Positions 11,901 to 21,690 of a stretch of DNA of 64,000 bases are shown here, one piece after another. The notes under the pieces are model-generated. The model was given only the letters and a program-made list of their open reading frames with translations, made no database searches and was not told the DNA's origin. The DNA comes from Agelas oroides. Its lineage: Eukaryota; Porifera; Demospongiae; Agelasida; Agelasidae. The DNA is taken from the NCBI GenBank assembly GCA_949130485.1, contig OX422195.1:1783566-1847565 (forward strand), given 5' to 3'. Made by a program: the position numbers and the translations under genes. Numbering within the stretch: the stretch's first letter is position 1; each line of letters starts with the position of its first letter.

Positions 11901-13771
11901 CAGTACAGCGCCCTTTCCAGATTTTTGGCGTGGACATTATGGAGCTCCCGATCACAGAGAAAGGAAATCACTACGTCATAGTTTTTCAAGACTTTTTGAC
12001 GAAGTGGCCATTGGTTTTTCCTGCACCAGACCAAAAGGCCATCCGAATTGCTCGACTTGTTGCTGAGGAAATAGTTCCAATGTTTGGAGTACCCGAGTCC
12101 TTGTTATCGGATCGTGGAACTAATCTGCTAGCTAATGTGATGATGGATGTATGCTCTTTGCTGGGGATAACTAAACTGAACACCACAGCCTACCATCCTC
12201 AGTGCAATGGTATGGTAGAACGCATGAATCGTACTTTGAAAGCCATGCTACGTAAGCACGCTGTAAAGTTTGGACCACAGTGGGACAAGTACTTACCTGG
12301 TGTTTTGTGGGCTTATCGTAATGCCCCGCACGAGACTACGAAAGAGAAGCCATCTTTTCTGATGTTTGGCTTAGATCTCCGATCACCCACTGAAGCGGCG
12401 CTACTACCTGCTGATCCTCTGGAACCAAGTGACGTCAGGGATTATCGGGAGGAACTCATTCTTTCCCTTTCATCAGCAAGAGAGCTGGCTGAAACCAACA
12501 TCTGCAAAGAACAAAAGCGAGCAAAGGAACGATATGACAAGAAGTCAGTTGTGAAAGAACACAAGATTGGAGATTGGGTCTTAGTACGATTTCCGCACGA
12601 GGAAACTGGAAAGAAGCGGAAACTGTCAAAGCCATGGCACGGGCCATATAGAGTCATCCGAAAGAATGATCCAGATGTGACTGTAGTTCCAGTTCATTTT
12701 CCAGAAAGTGGTTCAATACAAGTACATCAGTCTCGAGTGTGCTCTTGCCCTCCAAAGTGGCCTACAGGTTTCTACTGGTATGGTGGAAATAAACTCAGTC
12801 GTGGGGGAGTACCCAAGTGGTTGGAGAAACTGTTGTCTCGTGGACCAACCCAACTAGAGGATGAGATTGTGTTACCCGAGTGTACTGAGGACACATCCCC
12901 ACCTGAAGAAGTCATGTCTTCTGAATTGAATGGAGATCCCCTTCCACAAGAGGATGGAATCGTGTCAACCGAGTCAGCTCAAGACTCAAGTCCAGATGAA
13001 CCAGAATCTGTCTATGATGACAATTGTGGAGGCAAAAATCCGGCTACATCTGCACCAGACCGGAAATTGCCGCCAAATGGACGTTATAATTTGAGGCAAA
13101 ATGTCAAGCCTCCTAAGAGACTCGTAGAGCAAGGAACAGTTCGGGACGAACACACCTCTTAAGGGGGGAGTGATGTAACTCTGTGAACTATTGAACTATT
13201 ATTTAACCTTATGAAAATGTAATTTTATGATTTTGTTGTGATGTCATGCCTGGATTGCGCATGCGTGAATAATTCCTTGATAAGTATTTGGCCCACAAAG
13301 TCAACACATGCGTAAAACCTACATGTATAGGTAATGTCATATTAATTTACAAATTCACATTTATATACATGTAATTTGACTAGGTCTCCTGGAGCAATCA
13401 AGCTACGTATAACCACCAGCTTATGGATGACAGATATCTACAACATGCTGAGCTTACAGGCTTAGCAGTATAACTTACTGCACTGCACTTACAGAGATAA
13501 GAAATGCAGAATAAGGAAAAGGCCAAGATGCATGACTAGCTAACTCTCGGTATTTGTTATACTCATGTAGGCCGCATCACCTGGTACAAATGTTCGACAA
13601 GGCTACCAACCACTACCAGATTCTGGACCTTCTGTTACTTTCCCCAGACAGCACTTGTGGATGCACTACTGCTCTGTGTGGCTAGGACTCTTCTGCCTGT
13701 GTCTCCTAGTCGTGACAGTACTGGCCACTCTGGTCATTGTTGCTGTTGGAATCGATAGATTCAAACATTAA
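5963..13771 (+). CDS. Putative small single-pass membrane protein with a retrotransposon-filled intron
   Basis: The model has two exons. The first, 5963-6061, runs from an ATG for 33 codons and ends at a GTGAGT donor at 6062. The second, 13571-13771, has 66 codons plus TAA and follows a TCATGTAG acceptor. Both junctions are phase 0, giving 99 residues. The N-terminus is polar. A single strongly hydrophobic segment at about residues 67-93 (rich in L, C, V) is followed by a short basic tail, IDRFKH. It resembles the TM2 exons of the dispanin genes on both sides, but no TM1 exon was found. The intron is about 7.5 kb; removing the gypsy element leaves only about 0.4 kb. Upstream exons could exist. 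The product is hypothetical. Confidence 0.45.
6212..6215. repeat. Gypsy target-site duplication, left (CATG)
   Basis: CATG directly precedes the 5' LTR and is repeated at 13307-13310 directly after the 3' LTR. ACATG would be an alternative 5-bp reading if the LTR is counted one base shorter. Confidence 0.7.
6336..7257. mobile_element. Foldback element, TGTC...GACA ends, inserted in the 5' LTR
   Basis: The 922-bp element starts TGTCACG and ends CGTGACA. It is flanked by GGCC at 6332-6335 and 7258-7261, a 4-bp duplication; removing the element and one GGCC restores the LTR exactly. Both ends hold arrays of a GGACCCCC / GGGGTCCAAATACTTC motif in alternating orientation. A relative with the same ends and a 4-bp duplication lies at 42936-43435. 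A MITE is nested at about 6854-6980. No transposase is seen. Confidence 0.85.
6854..6982. mobile_element. MITE nested in the foldback element
   Basis: A palindromic element with TGTCTCGCAAACCAGACCC at its left end and GGGTCTGGCTTGCGAGACT at its right. It belongs to the TAGTCTCGC.AGCCAGAC family also found at 34195-34382 and 57346-57639. The flanks CTCGATC on both sides suggest a 7-9 bp duplication. Confidence 0.65.
7276..7292 (+). promoter_or_regulatory. Primer-binding site, probably tRNA-Gln
   Basis: TGGAGGTCCCGCCGAGA begins one base after the 5' LTR. Its complement would be the 3' end of a tRNA finishing ...GGGACCTCCA, with discriminator U. This resembles eukaryotic tRNA-Gln as I remember it; the assignment is inference. 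Confidence 0.65.
7559..13162 (+). CDS. Gypsy gag-pol polyprotein, 1867 aa, uninterrupted
   Basis: One open frame encodes the whole replication polyprotein. The Gag part (about 1-500) has a charged coiled coil near 135-200 and one CCHC zinc knuckle (C466, C469, H474, C479). The aspartic protease motif is DTAA at 558-561, a variant of the usual DTGA. Reverse transcriptase has the active-site YIDD at 1005-1008. RNase H follows, with its first Asp at about 1154 in LETDAS. Integrase has an HHCC zinc domain (H1390, H1397, C1424, C1427, C1430) and a catalytic triad D1459, D1518, E1554 with 35 residues between the last two. A GPY motif (1695-1697) follows; I see no chromodomain. Gag and pol share one frame with no frameshift. 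The start follows the leader at the first ATG of the frame. Confidence 0.95.
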   Translation: MATLDHEVEVEVRPEEAARVRHDVGGGLGSGRPLPLNSKRLTGVLLKQLARGLEIPSTSSGDELRTLIEGKLGDLGHDPKNTQVVLQEAETGVNISLQDADGIFLTVKPIVADLGKHDDPPGETVDGTGDDTEAVDELRAALREAKEQQAVRDLEIARLQEQLEKEKERYKKLWSLNCAQLVEFDGTISTKDEEIEQLKSRLHSASDESSLPRGSPLRTPSEGETEDILPTHRRGRAPPVEMFSGEDSENTLDDWLPALVRAAEWNGWTKPELLIQLAGHLKGRARQEWSLLPESEKSEYEKGVRALRARLDPGSKALAAQDFRHAAQDENEKVSDFIRRIEKTFRRAYGHDTMLSETRDALLYAQLQEGLKYDLMKAPAVSGALHYQALCVAAKSEERRLDELQKRKHYQSPQLRGTKKATNQPQVSTAGGQLKQGQSHNRSTGPSQSKQGQSAGSSTDSRPRKCWNCEETGHMAFNCPKPKKESTGRSNHRPVTTKMVSSTEIEISKEILDDPLQYLLSDSDDSSDVRQVRIQDQGSKPQKAEVVVGGVPMSGVIDTAADVTIMGGEMFKKVAAVAKLRKKDFKPADKTPYNYDKKPFRLDGKLELDVSFQDRTMTTDIYVKMDASEPLLLSEGVCRQLGIVTYHPEVDVSQPPAQEVGATVSVPTVKVRLVQSVKLPPKPDQSIIADVSWEREGLKGPLLLEADPSLQLSCNVHVADIFLSDADAGKGTAKVVLTNYLGFTQKLERGEEIGRVLPVDLVEPERRSEGVVSRVVTDEQNTPSVEEEVVKQRREKLREALKPELDGTPGEEPLSGLLEEYHEVFSLGKGDRGETDLIELHIDTGDAAPRKYPVRRVPFAVRDEIARNLQEMQDASVIQPSNSPWASPVVLVRKKDGTLRFCVDYRGLNSVTKLDQFPLPRIDDLLDQLGKSRYFTTLDLASGYWQIRVDKPSREKTAFITHHGLFEFCVMPFGLTNAPAVFQRLMQKVLSDLKTDDGRDFAEVYIDDVLIFSETLEEHLQHIRLVLERLKKAGLKLKPAKCHFLRESVEYLGHLITPQGLKPNPTQVKAAVEFPVPESVTNVRQFLGLTSYYRRFIAQFAKVAAPLHALTRKDAVFRWSTECQQAFEALKSAITRSPVLAYPNFDVDFILETDASVKGLGAVLSQYQSDGVLHPVAFASRSLSPAERNYGVTDLETLAVVWAMQHYRAYLYGHKVTVITDHSAVRTVLGAPSSNGKHARWWLKVFGSGVKDVQIVYRPGRDNDRADALSRNPVTTQQDNHLEVGAQVAQVTSASEEDVSHLLQEEPEVNVVASNFHLEQKKDPELKTLLACLEHGELPTDSKEAQKVTAQALHFAVVNGLLYFVDQKAGNRKRVVVPAHLRETILKESHGGVYAGHFSGGKLYGTICRNWWWPTVYRDVMEFCKNCPDCAVVSGTGRKHVPPLHPISVQRPFQIFGVDIMELPITEKGNHYVIVFQDFLTKWPLVFPAPDQKAIRIARLVAEEIVPMFGVPESLLSDRGTNLLANVMMDVCSLLGITKLNTTAYHPQCNGMVERMNRTLKAMLRKHAVKFGPQWDKYLPGVLWAYRNAPHETTKEKPSFLMFGLDLRSPTEAALLPADPLEPSDVRDYREELILSLSSARELAETNICKEQKRAKERYDKKSVVKEHKIGDWVLVRFPHEETGKKRKLSKPWHGPYRVIRKNDPDVTVVPVHFPESGSIQVHQSRVCSCPPKWPTGFYWYGGNKLSRGGVPKWLEKLLSRGPTQLEDEIVLPECTEDTSPPEEVMSSELNGDPLPQEDGIVSTESAQDSSPDEPESVYDDNCGGKNPATSAPDRKLPPNGRYNLRQNVKPPKRLVEQGTVRDEHTS
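13161..13170 (+). promoter_or_regulatory. Polypurine tract
   Basis: AAGGGGGGAG lies just after the gag-pol stop and three bases before the 3' LTR. It is the expected plus-strand primer for LTR-element reverse transcription. Confidence 0.85.
13174..13306 (+). repeat. 3' LTR of gypsy element, 133 bp
   Basis: TGTAAC...TCAACA, intact, followed by CATG (13307-13310). It is unusually short for a gypsy LTR and matches both parts of the interrupted 5' LTR. Confidence 0.93.
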
Positions 13772-14024
13772 CATTGTGTGTGTGGTTGTTTGTGTTGTTT
13801 TCTGCAGCTGGGATAAGTTGTGACTTGTAGCAGAACTAATTGGTGTGGGGGCACCCTGGCAAGTCGTGATTATTATTGGGGGTGGGGCAGTAATATTATT
13901 CACGACTCTGTGCAGGTAAATCAGTGTTACCATTGTCGTACCTGTTGAGCCTGGGGACTATAAGTCTACCAAATAAGGGCGCAGAGTTGCTCTAACCAAA
14001 GTGGCCATAGCCTCAAACGACAGC

Positions 14025-14948
14025 ATGGAAGGTAAGCTCTTTCAAATATACCATAAACTGCATGGGGTGGGGCCAGTGGCGGTATGTGTTGGCGGGTAGT
14101 ATAGTAAGGCGTCTATAACGCAATACGCTCTGGTATAATATTACGACAATGCTTACATCGGAGTGCACACGGCCACACCTCGTTAGTAGATCGTCTACCA
14201 TGACTATATACGCTGTTGTTAAAGGGGGTGGGGCTTGTAAAAAGTAAGCTACATTCAATGTTCATAGCTTGGACAATACAACCGTCTGGGGGAACTTATA
14301 GCGATTTTTGAAATGCTCATCTGCAGTGACATTGCAAGAACAAAGGGAGGTGATGAGTGTATTAATATGTTATTACAGCGCAGGCCATGGCATGGTCATC
14401 AGGCCAATGTATGAGCATTTATTAGCGTGGACTACTCATTCACTGCAGGATCGGAGGCACCACAGAGTGACATAACCTCTTCGAGAGCCACACAGGAAGA
14501 TAGGGCAAGCTCAGAGTTTTAATCTTAATGTGCACAGTAAATTAAAAGTGCATGCCATGAGTAGATGTATAGTTCAGTGATGAGCAGAAGACAATGCTTC
14601 AGTGCTTCAGTGCTAGACACGAGCCAATTACTTCCATGCACACAGTGCAGTTGCATAATCTCCCCTTAGTAGCTACTTCTCTATGAGCTATTGTCACTGC
14701 ATGCATACTTAGGTGCCTAGTCTCCTTGAATTGGATTGAATTGAAGCACATATCAAAAGTGCATGATTTGCCCTTCAACTTTACTTCCTCTGTTTGCACT
14801 CTACCAGGACAAATGGCTAAACAGTTTGTCTGCCTCACGAGTTGCACATCGAAGTGAGTACAACATCATGTCCCGCGCTGGAGAACTTCTCTTCATACTG
14901 ATCATTGTTGCCATTTTGATCCTCATCGTTGCACTAAATGCTGCATAG
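14025..14948 (+). CDS. Putative 67-aa tail-anchored membrane protein
   Basis: The last exon, 14808-14948, is the firm part. After a CTCTACCAG acceptor it encodes 46 residues, including the polar lead RVAHRSEYNIMSRAGE and a hydrophobic segment of about 19 residues ending VALNAA. It resembles a dispanin TM2 exon. Upstream, a 7-nt exon, ATGGAAG (14025-14031, GTAAGC donor), joins 14449-14504 in frame after an ACTGCAG acceptor. Linking that to the last exon needs a GC-AG intron (GCAAGC at 14505). Without that splice the frame stops after 26 residues at 14522. No TM1 is seen. The product is hypothetical, and the GC donor is the weakest point. Confidence 0.35.
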
Positions 14949-15619
14949 ACAGTGAATCATGTGAATTGTTGTTGTGTCCATGCATGTGTACATACCTGTA
15001 CATTTCTTATCAGTGTTGTCTATCAGGCACATAATGAAATGCAAAGAGCTTACATTTACAACAACAAAGAGGTGCAGTTTTCTTATAGCCTTGTTCCAGG
15101 CCTCTAATAAGACACAGAAGTGGAAAAATGCAAACTGAAGAATAGAAATGGGGGAGTGAGAATGAGGCTAGTTTTCTTACCTGTATTGTGTCCATCTACC
15201 AGTCATGTAATGACTGCCATGGTGTAGTATGCGCTTGTCCGTTTGTTGTGTATTAATGAATAAGTTCTACTTGTGTAGTAGTACATGCACTATTATACTT
15301 TGGCTAACCCACGGGCTAAAATCATATATAGTTGACTTTGCATGAGACAACAGAACACAGGTAGTTTAGATCCTCTTTGTATAATACAGTTGCAAAAGGC
15401 TGTTGGCCTACTGATTGATTTATAGCTACAAGTTGTAATTCTATCACAAACTCTTCAATTATACTGTACATAACAAATAATCTGTGGATAAAGAATTTCC
15501 GAGTTCTTGATTTCCAGAAGCAGAGATCAGTGCTGGCCCAACTCATTCATATTCACATTCTTCAGTTCACATTGACCAAGTGATTTGTAGGGTTTCTCCT
15601 ATGTCACAAGTTACTAATA
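14949..15619. other. Intergenic region between convergent genes
   Basis: No exon-like or repeat structure was recognised. It should contain the 3' ends of the plus-strand gene ending at 14948 and the minus-strand dispanin ending at 15620. Confidence 0.5.
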
Positions 15620-17817
<2,198 letters not shown>

Positions 17818-17925
17818 GTTGCAATGTGTTGTGACAGGTTGCCGCTTCGTTCCCGGGAAAAATTTTCAAGCGGATAATTTGATTGGATGTTGTTGCTAGC
17901 TAGCCACACCCACCCCGTGCAACCG
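17818..17925. promoter_or_regulatory. Shared bidirectional promoter, dispanin / JmjC
   Basis: Only 108 bp separate the divergent start codons at 17817 (-) and 17926 (+). Both 5' UTRs and the core promoters must overlap or start within it. No TATA box is obvious. Confidence 0.55.
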
Positions 17926-20900
17926 ATGGAGAACGACAAAGTTGAGTACCTCACTGAATGGCCGCCAAATCCTCCAAAGGAGGGCTCACTAGCAGATAAG
18001 AAAGAAGACGAGAGTGCTAGCATAGGTGAGCAGCAGTGGGTGGAGGAGTTCCTGGATCAACGACTCTCAGCCAAAAGGCCTAGACTGGGGGTCCAAGATG
18101 CTAGGGCAGCTGGAGTGGGTCTAGAGCAGAAAGAGCGTTCACTCGCTCAGAGTGGCCCCTCCCTGCTGGCTGGGACTCTGCTGGCACAATGGTGGAAGAT
18201 GAAGTGCAGATATGGTGCTGTGCAAGAGATAGTAGAGGGAGTCTCCAACTCCACTAATCCAAACACACAACTATTTCACATAGCCAGGTTATTAAGATGC
18301 ACTAGTTAACACTTCATGCCCCCTCCCCTCACGTAGACATGTACCTCCACATGTTGTGGCTCATGATGTCATAGAAAGCTTCTCGGACAATTAGACAAAG
18401 TGTACAACCCTCTAGTTTTCAGCGGCCTGACATTGCTGGGTGTATGTTTAAGGAGCATTTACAGGCTCACAATTGTAGCACAGGAACCGGGTTAAAACCA
18501 AACAGCTCTGTACCGTGACAACACATGCAGTATGTTTTCCTTTTGCTAACCATGCAGACTTCCTGGAGCAAAGAAGTTCCTTGAGCAACGTGTCGAGTAT
18601 ATTAAAGAGACTTATTCACCTGAAAACAACAGTGTTGATTCAAGTACTCTCCACACCTCCCTTGCCTCTTGCTATCAGAAGCTTGGGGATTGTGAGAAGG
18701 CACTGGAACATGCCAGACTGGCAGTGGAAGCTGATGCTGGAGACAAAGAGGCGAGATGGATTTACGAAGTCCTGTCACGACAGAAGATAGTTGCAGACAA
18801 GATATGTCAGGCAAAGGTGAAGTTGCAAGAGAAGAATTGCTGCTTGAACGTGCCAGAGCCTGCACAGGTATGTACATCCATGTAGGTATGAGTTACAAAG
18901 GGTGACAGCATGCTAGTGCTTTATTCATGTCTCCATTTCATGATCTTGGCATCAACGCTGTTGGTTCTGTGCATGTGCTGTTTGTATAGCCTTGTTCCCA
19001 GGCTACTTTTCTATGTGTGCAGGTGGAGAAGCGGCATGCTGACAGCTTAAGCTTCAGTGAGTTTTTCTTCCGCTATGCTCTGACGCACACTCCTGTTGTG
19101 ATCACTGGACTGGTTGGTCACATGACCCCAACACCTTGGACACTAGATTATATCAAAAAGGTTTGTCATCGCGCAAACACTCATGGTACAGTAACTACTT
19201 AAAATTTTGTAACCGCTTAGTTTCATACCTACGTGACGTAATCACAACCAGTGCACCACATAGCTAATAATGCTTCTTTCTATTTATGAGGACATATTTT
19301 TCCTAATTTTTCGCCCCTTGTGACTACAATATTATCATGTACATGTGATCCAGGATACATCAAACATTGAAACTCTGGGATCTCCCAAACTGTTTATAGA
19401 GCACATGGCATTCCAAGAATGTATCACCGTTGTTGTTTCTCTAACATAATACCAAGTATGTAATCAGTGTTGAAACTCTCCTGTAGTTCATAGGGCACAG
19501 GCGGGCTCCTCTGAAGCAGATGGTACCTGGGAGCGTTGAGTGGGCTAGGCTGGAGCTGGCCGGGGAGAGCACAGTAGCAGATTTTATCAACTCACTTGAT
19601 CATCAAGGAGATGGTACGAGGTTGCTTTGCACTCAATATATTTGCATACAGATATAGAGGCAAACAGCACTAAAACAATCACACAAAAGGCTACATAACC
19701 TCCTAGTTGATTTTTGTGATGTTCCTGCAAGGATTATGTGCCTGTTTTCTGTCCTAACAGCTCTCAAGTACTTGTTTGACTGGAGCCTTCCTCTCAACTG
19801 TCCAGAGCTGGTAAAGGAGCTACAAATCCCCAAGTACTTTGCCAGTGACTTTCTGCAGAGGACACCACCTGGAAGTCTCTATCGTGATAGCTGGCCCAGT
19901 CTGTTCATTGCCCCAGCTGGGATAACCAGTGAGCTGCATGTTGATGCATTTGGATCTAACTTTTGGATGGCTCTGTTTGAGGGAAGAAAGAGGTCAGTAA
20001 TCATTGTATGCAAGAGCACATAAGAACGGGCGGCTAGAGTAAGAGTGTGTAACTCCAATAGAAGCCCGTAGTCCGGTCAAAATTATTGAACTGTTACTAA
20101 AAATAGAACACTCACATGTGCTTAGCAACAACGGCTTATGTCTACGCGCAGCTGCACAGTTATTTTTAGTACGGTTCAATAATTCCGACTGGTTTCAAAT
20201 TTACATAGTTACACGCTCTTACTCTAGCTGCCTGTTCTTATGCGCTCTTGTTGTATGTAACTGCTAGTAACTTGATTTATACAGTCGTGCTATGATTGTG
20301 AGAACCTTAAGTTATCATTTTGGTACACTTTTGGGTATCCATACTGTTATGCTTTTGCTTACATCAACACTGCACAATGCATTTTGGAGGTAGGCTGTAT
20401 ATACCAATGTGTTCTGTGATGACTCTTCACACCCATTTGTTAACAAAGCTAGGATTCATGACCAGCCAGTGATCTCCATTTCAGACTTGGTACAGAACGC
20501 CTACAAATGGTCTTGTGTGAACGTTGGTGCCTGAACAGCAGCTGATCATGATATAACTGAACACATGGCTGATTTTACATAACTTTTGTAAGCCTAAATT
20601 GACCAAACATTTCAAATAGTGGTTGGTCCAAACAAGCAAACAAACACACGCTTGTAATTCAGTCCCACTAGTGCAAGACTTGCCCTGATTAGTCTGCTCC
20701 ATTGCTCTAGCTAACGACATAACTGAACACGCAGCTACTTTTGCTCTAGCTAACTGTGATGATGAATATTCACTGGTTGGTACAAAAAAGACCATTCAAC
20801 TTCTTTTTGCTTTTGTAGGTGGGTATTTTTCCCACCAGAGGACATTCCATATTTGTATCCCCTCTACAATCACTCCACGGATGCCGTGTTTGAAGTAAGC

Positions 20901-21263
20901 TTGGGCAGCCCTGACCTTCACCTCCATCCCCTCCTCTGTCTCACTCAGCCGAGAGAGTGCATCCTTCAACCAGGGGAGGTTTTGTTTGTACCAGCAGGAT
21001 GCCCTCACAGAGTTGAAAACCTTGAAAAATCCTTGGCCATTTCTTCAAATTTTGTCGACTTGTCTAACTTTGAGGCAGTTTGTAAGGAATTGAGAGTGAA
21101 TGCTCTTGTGGATGAAAGAGCGGAACAGCTGTTGGAGATTTTTGAGAGCAAAGAGTTTTCTCATGAGATGGATGAAGAGCAACAGATGTTACCTTGGAAG
21201 GAGTTTAAGACATGGCCGCGGACTGTGCAGACTTCCCTTGAACTCCCCACATTGACAAATTAA
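17926..21263 (+). CDS. JmjC-domain Fe(II)/2-oxoglutarate oxygenase, 537 aa
   Basis: Six exons join in frame: 17926-18287, 18558-18867, 19023-19160, 19487-19613, 19761-19992 and 20819-21263 (1614 nt). Residues 1-120 are polar and specific to this gene. About 121-224 look like helical TPR-type repeats (SLASCYQKLGDCEKALEHAR). The JmjC fold follows from about 240. HVD (H372, D374) gives the first two iron ligands, and H453 in CPHRV the third, with PGEVLFVPAG just before it. IPKYFASDF and ALFEGRKRWVFFP are typical of cupin-type JmjC hydroxylases. All metal ligands are present, so activity is likely. The substrate cannot be told; it is not clearly JMJD4, KDM8 or FIH. Intron 1 has an unusual GTTATT donor. 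Confidence 0.88.
20011..20250. mobile_element. Palindromic MITE in intron 5 of the JmjC gene
   Basis: The left arm CAAGAGCACATAAGAACGGG and right arm CTGTTCTTATGCGCTCTTG are inverted copies extending about 50 bp (also AGAGTAAGAGTGTGTAAC and its complement). A small relative lies near 49610-49673. Confidence 0.65.
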
Positions 21264-21690
21264 AGTCATTAACTTTCAGTTTCTATGTGTCATGATGGTA
21301 ATTTATGGTGCAGTAAATCCTTGGGCCAACATTGCTTGGCTGCACATAAGAGATCACCTTTTTACATTCTCTGGATATAACATGGTGGTGTTTATAGGGC
21401 GGTGGCTACCCACATGAGGAACCCTATCAAAAAGGTTCCAAATTGCATAGTTTTTTGTGTGTTACTAGCTCCCTCATTTATAGTGGTAACTGACTCGATT
21501 AGCATAATTTATAAGTATTGAGCATGTATTCTGTGCGTAGATTCATCTTCTATATAGACATGTAGAATGTACTTAAGATATTATTACAAAAATATCAACA
21601 AACAGTAATGATTTTTATGACCTGTGCAATGCAAACCAGTTTTACTGTTGCACTTTCCAATAATATGCTATAAGCCAGACAGTCAGACAG
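21264..21690. other. Intergenic, convergent 3' ends of JmjC and FDXR
   Basis: This AT-rich spacer has no further structure recognised. Both genes must polyadenylate within or near it. Confidence 0.5.

Larger units (their letters stand above)
6216..13306 (+). mobile_element. Ty3/gypsy LTR retrotransposon, essentially complete
   Basis: Order: 5' LTR (split), primer-binding site, leader, one long gag-pol frame, polypurine tract, 3' LTR, with CATG flanking duplications. Protein domains run protease, reverse transcriptase, RNase H, integrase, which is the Ty3/gypsy (Metaviridae) order. No env frame follows pol. Identical LTRs and an open frame indicate a recent insertion, in the sense orientation of the host intron. 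Confidence 0.95.

Noticed and set aside
7786..12657. Antisense open frames across the gypsy element
   Set aside because: They are shadows of the long gag-pol frame with no independent features.
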